Part shown: in pieces, positions 60,221 to 64,000 of the stretch | How the letters are laid out: the number at the start of each line of letters is the position of its first letter | Position numbering within the stretch: the first letter of the stretch is position 1 | Source of the DNA: GCA-2746605 sp963704835 | GTDB taxonomy: Bacteria > Bacteroidota > Ignavibacteria > Ignavibacteriales > Melioribacteraceae | DNA: 64,000 nucleotides | NCBI GenBank assembly: GCA_963704835.1 | Contig: CAVPHW010000003.1 | Coordinates: 186,001 to 250,000, forward strand | Direction of reading: 5' to 3' | Program-made: the position numbers and the translations under genes | The notes under the pieces: generated by a model | What the model was told of the DNA's origin: nothing | What the model saw: only the letters and a program-made list of their open reading frames with translations | Databases searched by the model: none

Positions 60221-61189
60221 ATGAAACAAAAATATGACGTTCTAATAATAGGTGCTGGTCCAATTGGGTTGGCATGTGCAATAGAAGCTGCGAAAAACAA
60301 TCTTACTCATTTGGTTTTAGATAAAGGTTGTATCGTTAATTCAATCTATCACTATCCAACTAATATGGTTTTCTTTTCTACATCAGATAGATTAGAAATT
60401 GGAGATGTTCCATTTATATCACATGGAGTAAAACCAACAAGAACAGAAGCTTTGGAGTATTACAGGAGAGTTAAGGATAAATGGAAGTTAAATGTTAAGA
60501 CTTATGAAATGGTGAAATCTGTTGTTAAATCAGAAGGTGGATTTAATGTAGAATCTGAGAGAGCAAATTATTTTGCGAAAAATATAATAGTTGCTACCGG
60601 ATTTTATGACTTTCCCAATTTGATGAATGTTCCTGGTGAGAGTTTAAAAAAAGTGAAACATTATTATCATGAACCTCATCCTTATTCTTATGAAAAAGTA
60701 ATGGTTATTGGTGGCGGAAATTCTGCAGTAGATGTTGCACTTGAAACTTTCAGGAGAGGTGCAGAAGTTACAATGATTTTACGAGGTGAGACTTTAGAGG
60801 ATAATGTAAAATATTGGGTAAGACCAGATATTGAAAATAGGATAAAAGAAAATGAAATTAAGGTCTACTTTAATTCTTTAGTTCTAGAAATACAGGAAGG
60901 TTATGTAGTAATTTCAACACCACAAGGGATAAAGAATATTCCAAATGATTTTGTGTTGGCTATGACAGGGTACAAGCCGGATTTTTACTTTTTAGAAACC
61001 ATTGGCGTTAAAATTACTGAGGGAGAAAGCAAAATTCCTTTACACGATGAAAATACTTATCAATCGAATATTGATGGGTTATATCTAGCTGGTGTTGTGT
61101 GCGGTGGAATGAATACCGGTAAGTGGTTTATTGAAAATGCCAGACTACATGCTCCCAAAATAATTGAACATATTGTAAAGAATAATTAG
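60221..61189 (+). CDS. ypdA: YpdA-type putative bacillithiol disulfide reductase
   Basis: This 322-residue FAD/NADPH enzyme opens DVLIIGAGPIGLACAIEA. It has the YpdA-type YHYPTNMVFFSTSDRLEIGD near residue 45, the second Rossmann motif VIGGGNSAVDVALE near residue 164 and LAGVVCGGMNTGKWFIENAR near the end. YpdA reduces oxidised bacillithiol (BSSB) in Firmicutes. With bshA at 47758 it supports bacillithiol-based thiol homeostasis in this organism. It has no CxxC redox pair of the thioredoxin-reductase type. Its end overlaps the convergent dehydrogenase gene by four bases. Confidence 0.9.
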   Translation: MKQKYDVLIIGAGPIGLACAIEAAKNNLTHLVLDKGCIVNSIYHYPTNMVFFSTSDRLEIGDVPFISHGVKPTRTEALEYYRRVKDKWKLNVKTYEMVKSVVKSEGGFNVESERANYFAKNIIVATGFYDFPNLMNVPGESLKKVKHYYHEPHPYSYEKVMVIGGGNSAVDVALETFRRGAEVTMILRGETLEDNVKYWVRPDIENRIKENEIKVYFNSLVLEIQEGYVVISTPQGIKNIPNDFVLAMTGYKPDFYFLETIGVKITEGESKIPLHDENTYQSNIDGLYLAGVVCGGMNTGKWFIENARLHAPKIIEHIVKNN

Positions 61190-62661
61190 TTTAGTAAAGT
61201 CATCTTTTTTGTTTGCGAAAATTGTCCAACCCTTAACCTATAAAAGTAGACACCACTTCTAAGTTTAGTACTGCTAGACATTAAACTTGAAACATTTAGA
61301 TCAAATTTATAATTACCATTAGTTTGGAATTGATTAATAAGAGTTCCTAAGTTTTCTCCAATTGAGTTAAATAATTCAAGAACCACTAATGAACTTGCAA
61401 CAGAATTATTTATTGCATAATTAATTGTTGTGCTTGGATTAAAAGGATTTGGATAATTTTGTCCAAGTTCCATTTGAGAAGATTTATTTGGCTTCACAGA
61501 ATTTGTATTCTCTCCTATAATTTTGTAAATATTGCCGGTATTATAATCCGCGAAATAAAGATCTTTATTTTCATCAATCCCAAAACAAGATATCTGACCA
61601 TTAAATTTTGTAATAAGACTATTTGGATTAGCACTGTTTGATAAATCGAGCGACCATAGATTTCCAGTAACAAAATCAGCATAAATATATTTGTTTTTTA
61701 GCCCAGGGATATTCTCTCCCTCATAAACATAGCCTCCAGTGATGGAGTAACCTCCAGAAGACGAATGATCATATTCCCACACGGGTAATATTAACCCGTC
61801 TTTATTACAGTTGCTCGATGGGTTGTAACAGTGAAAACCTTCCATAATTCTCCACCCATAATTGCCACCTTTTTCTATCAAATTAATTTCTTCCCAAGCG
61901 TTTTGACCAACATCAGCAGCCCAAAGTCGGTTTTGGCTATCAAAACTAAACCTCCAAGTATTTCTTAATCCATAAGCATATATTTCTTCAAGGAAACCTT
62001 CTTGGTTGTTATGAAATGGATTATCATTAGGAATAGAATATTGTTTCCCATTAGTTTGATTGTTAACATCTATTCTAACAATTTTGCCCAATAAAGTAGA
62101 AAGATTTTGTGAACGATTTCCAGGATCGCCCCCAGATCCACCATCTCCCAAACTTGTATATAAGTATCCATCTGGACCAAATGAAATTTGACCACCGTTA
62201 TGATTTTGAAATGGTTGTTCTACTTCCAGGATAATTTGTTCACTTAATTTATCAGCATTATCCTTGTCATTTGAAGAAACTGAGAATCTGGATATAACCG
62301 TTCGAAGCGGATTATTTCTGGTATAGTTTATATAAAAGTATCCATTAGAAATATAGTCGGGATGGAAGGCTAATCCTAGCAACCCCATTTCTCCGCCATA
62401 CTCAACTTTATCTGTAATATCCAAGAAAATTGAAGAAGATGAAGTGGAGCTATCATTTTCAAAAACCGTTATCATTCCAGTTTGAGAAACAACGAACAGT
62501 CTATTGGAATTATCATTACTGGATTGAATATCAATAGGACTTGAAAATGTAAGATTGGGAAATGCCTTCACAATATTTGTTTGCCCATTTATTTTTTGAC
62601 AAGCACTTAATAACAACAACATTAATGTTAGTGAAATGATAATTTTATTAGTTAGTCTCAT
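61186..62661 (-). CDS. Secreted PQQ-type sugar dehydrogenase with type IX sorting domain
   Basis: This 491-residue protein is a soluble glucose/sorbosone dehydrogenase-type beta-propeller, with MGLLGLAFHPDY near residue 95, NHNGGQISFGPDGYLYTSLG near residue 150 followed by DGGSGGDPGNRSQ, and RNTWRFSFD near residue 230. It should oxidise a sugar in the periplasm or at the surface using PQQ. It ends in a type IX sorting domain (QNYPNPFNP to KKMTLLN). The signal peptide ends LLLLSACQK, which also fits a lipobox. The frame opens at a GTG (62670), but ATG 62661 has AGGGTG six bases upstream. No PQQ synthesis genes are nearby. Confidence 0.88.
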   Translation of the reverse strand: MRLTNKIIISLTLMLLLLSACQKINGQTNIVKAFPNLTFSSPIDIQSSNDNSNRLFVVSQTGMITVFENDSSTSSSSIFLDITDKVEYGGEMGLLGLAFHPDYISNGYFYINYTRNNPLRTVISRFSVSSNDKDNADKLSEQIILEVEQPFQNHNGGQISFGPDGYLYTSLGDGGSGGDPGNRSQNLSTLLGKIVRIDVNNQTNGKQYSIPNDNPFHNNQEGFLEEIYAYGLRNTWRFSFDSQNRLWAADVGQNAWEEINLIEKGGNYGWRIMEGFHCYNPSSNCNKDGLILPVWEYDHSSSGGYSITGGYVYEGENIPGLKNKYIYADFVTGNLWSLDLSNSANPNSLITKFNGQISCFGIDENKDLYFADYNTGNIYKIIGENTNSVKPNKSSQMELGQNYPNPFNPSTTINYAINNSVASSLVVLELFNSIGENLGTLINQFQTNGNYKFDLNVSSLMSSSTKLRSGVYFYRLRVGQFSQTKKMTLLN

Positions 62662-62774
62662 AGTTTTCACCCTGGCAGATATTTTGCATTTCCTTTTTTC
62701 AATAATATAGTTAAATTGAACAAGATATTTGGTCTAAAATAAAGATATTTCTAATTATTAAAAGGTAAAAATAA

Positions 62775-63362
62775 ATGTTAACACTAAAAGGAATTTATAT
62801 TTCGATGGTTTTTATATTCGTTTTATTCTTAGGGTTCACTCAATTAAATAATAATCCCGACATTAAATCATATGAAAACTTCTCACTATATGATTATAAC
62901 AATAATTTACATTCCCTTAAAGATTTCTCAAACAAAAAGGGAATAGTAATATTATTTGTTTCTACACAATGTCCTGTATCAAACGCTTATAATACTAGAA
63001 TGGCAAGCTTATTTGAAAAGTATGGTAGTGAATTCGCATTTATTGGCATTAACTCTAATAAACAAGAGGATATTGCTGAAATTAAAAAACATGCAGCTGA
63101 TAATAAATTAAATTTTGTGATTTTAAAAGATAGCAGTAATATAATTGCAGATAAGTTTGAAGCAAGTGTTACACCTGAAGTATATGTTCTTAATAATAAT
63201 TTCAATCTTTTATATCATGGCAGAATAGATGATTCTAGGCGAGAGGATAAGGTTGAGATTCATGATTTAAGCAACGTTCTTAATTCAATAAAATCTGGCA
63301 AGGAAGTTTCCGTAAAAGAAACAAAGGCATTCGGTTGCTCAATAAAAAGAATTAGGAAATAA
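62775..63362 (+). CDS. Secreted/anchored redoxin-family protein
   Basis: This 195-residue protein has an N-terminal hydrophobic helix (GIYISMVFIFVLFLGFT) and a thioredoxin-fold AhpC/TSA-like domain. The active-site segment is TQCPVSNAYNTRM (near residue 70), with one Cys in the peroxidatic position. SVTPEVYVLNNNF contains the cis-Pro, and the C-terminal TKAFGCSIKRIRK carries a second Cys. Such CPVSNAY proteins are periplasmic redoxins of unknown partner in Bacteroidota and Planctomycetes relatives. The next thioredoxin-like gene starts two bases after its stop, so the two form an operon. Confidence 0.85.
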   Translation: MLTLKGIYISMVFIFVLFLGFTQLNNNPDIKSYENFSLYDYNNNLHSLKDFSNKKGIVILFVSTQCPVSNAYNTRMASLFEKYGSEFAFIGINSNKQEDIAEIKKHAADNKLNFVILKDSSNIIADKFEASVTPEVYVLNNNFNLLYHGRIDDSRREDKVEIHDLSNVLNSIKSGKEVSVKETKAFGCSIKRIRK

Positions 63363-63364
63363 AA

Positions 63365-63850
63365 TTGAAATATTTACTGGTCATTTTGTTCTTTATTTCA
63401 CTCATCAATGTTGCTCAAACGGAAAAAGAGTTTTCTGTAGATTCGATTGATGAAGAAAAATTAAAGAAAATTATTTCTGAGAGAGACGGAAAATATTTAC
63501 TAGTTAATATTTGGGCAACTTGGTGTATTCCCTGCAGAGAAGAATTTCCGGATTTAGTTAAACTCAACAATAATTTTAGAACTAAATTAGATATTATTGC
63601 AATCAGTGTTGATTATAAAGATGAAGTAAGCAAAAAGGTTGTACCATTCTTATCTCAAATGAATGTTAATTTTCCAACGTATATTAGTGACTTCAATAAA
63701 GATGAAGAATTAATTATATTTTTTAGCAAAAATTGGAACGGGGCATTGCCTGGAACTTTTATCTATAATAAAGAGGGAAGACAAATATTAGAATTAGAAG
63801 GGAAGCAATCGTATGAAAGCTTCTCTTCAATATTAAATAAATTGCAATAA
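63365..63850 (+). CDS. TlpA-like periplasmic thioredoxin
   Basis: This 161-residue protein has a signal peptide (YLLVILFFISLINVAQT) and a thioredoxin fold with the redox pair in NIWATWCIPCREEFPDL (near residue 50) and LPGTFIYNKEGR carrying the cis-Pro. It resembles TlpA/ResA-type reductants that supply electrons to periplasmic thiols, for example in cytochrome c maturation, relevant to an organism with 8- and 12-heme cytochromes. The start is TTG with TTAGGAA upstream. Confidence 0.85.
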   Translation: MKYLLVILFFISLINVAQTEKEFSVDSIDEEKLKKIISERDGKYLLVNIWATWCIPCREEFPDLVKLNNNFRTKLDIIAISVDYKDEVSKKVVPFLSQMNVNFPTYISDFNKDEELIIFFSKNWNGALPGTFIYNKEGRQILELEGKQSYESFSSILNKLQ

Positions 63851-63854
63851 TATT

Positions 63855-64000
63855 TTACACTGTAACACCACTCATTTTTAATATTTCTTCAAACTCCCTT
63901 TTTTCAACGGGCATAACCGATAATCTGTTTCCTCTTTGGACTAGTCGCATCTCTGAAAGCTTTGGAATATTTTTTATTTCAGAAAGAGTTAGTGGTTTTG
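63855..64000 (-). CDS. EVE domain protein (C-terminal end, gene continues outside window)
   Basis: The minus strand carries the last 48 codons of a gene cut by the window end: IPKLSEMRLVQRGNRLSVMP, then VEKREFEEILKMSGVTV and a stop. The LVQRGNRLSVMPV segment is typical of the C-terminus of EVE-domain (PUA-like) proteins, thought to bind modified nucleic-acid bases. It is convergent with the TlpA-like gene. Confidence 0.8.
   Translation of the reverse strand, partial: KPLTLSEIKNIPKLSEMRLVQRGNRLSVMPVEKREFEEILKMSGVTV

Overview
The window is AT-rich bacterial chromosome, most likely from the Ignavibacteriota (Ignavibacteriaceae or a close relative in the FCB group). The main evidence is three secreted proteins that end in the Por/type IX secretion sorting domain with the QNYPNPFNP signature typical of that lineage (1-1222, 53723-56566, 61186-62661). 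Bacillithiol genes (bshA, ypdA), scattered LPS/rhamnose sugar-nucleotide genes and SD-led short operons agree with this. No phage, insertion sequence, rRNA or CRISPR array was found. One tRNA (Thr-UGU) is present.

Layout. 1-3079: the end of a repeat-containing secreted protein and a SulP anion transporter. 3380-6070: a PerR-like regulator followed by catalase-peroxidase katG. 6516-14158: an arginine cluster on the minus strand in the order argC-J-B-D-R-G-H, without argF. 14615-20071: a DUF2911/TPR protein, then a secreted PIG-L deacetylase, a 44-residue membrane peptide and a sodium:solute symporter with overlapping genes. 20096-20647: a small GIY-YIG gene lying between inverted copies of a dispersed repeat. 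20668-30744: DUF1801, M20 peptidase, cobalamin-dependent methionine synthase metH, hldD, NUDIX, radical SAM, an alpha/beta hydrolase, and two tandem paralogues resembling the RsbRD N-terminal domain.

30826-43972 is the standout block. It holds mobA, a membrane-anchored dodecaheme cytochrome, an octaheme cytochrome of the tetrathionate-reductase (OTR) family and a cytochrome b561. These are followed by two copies of a YeeE/YedE (thiosulfate-transporter-like) module, each with a rhodanese-like domain. Between the copies sit a MerR-type regulator with a cysteine-rich C-terminal domain and a PsrABC/PhsABC-type molybdoenzyme. I read it as a periplasmic and membrane sulfur-oxyanion or polysulfide respiration island. 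Both rhodanese-like domains lack the catalytic cysteine and end in a lysine-rich tail closing in Gly-Cys, which is the most unusual feature in the window.

44255-50728: a MarR regulator, a frameshifted galE, rfbC, UDP-glucose dehydrogenase, bshA, rfbD and a HAD phosphatase. 50898-64000: small envelope proteins, tRNA-Thr, an RNA methyltransferase, a DinB protein, a secreted GH13 amylase with an outer-membrane barrel protein, a histone H1-like/HU fusion, ypdA, a secreted PQQ-type sugar dehydrogenase, two thioredoxin-fold proteins and the end of an EVE-domain gene. Two genes (the MerR regulator and galE) appear to be off by one base in A-runs, which could be real mutations or assembly errors.
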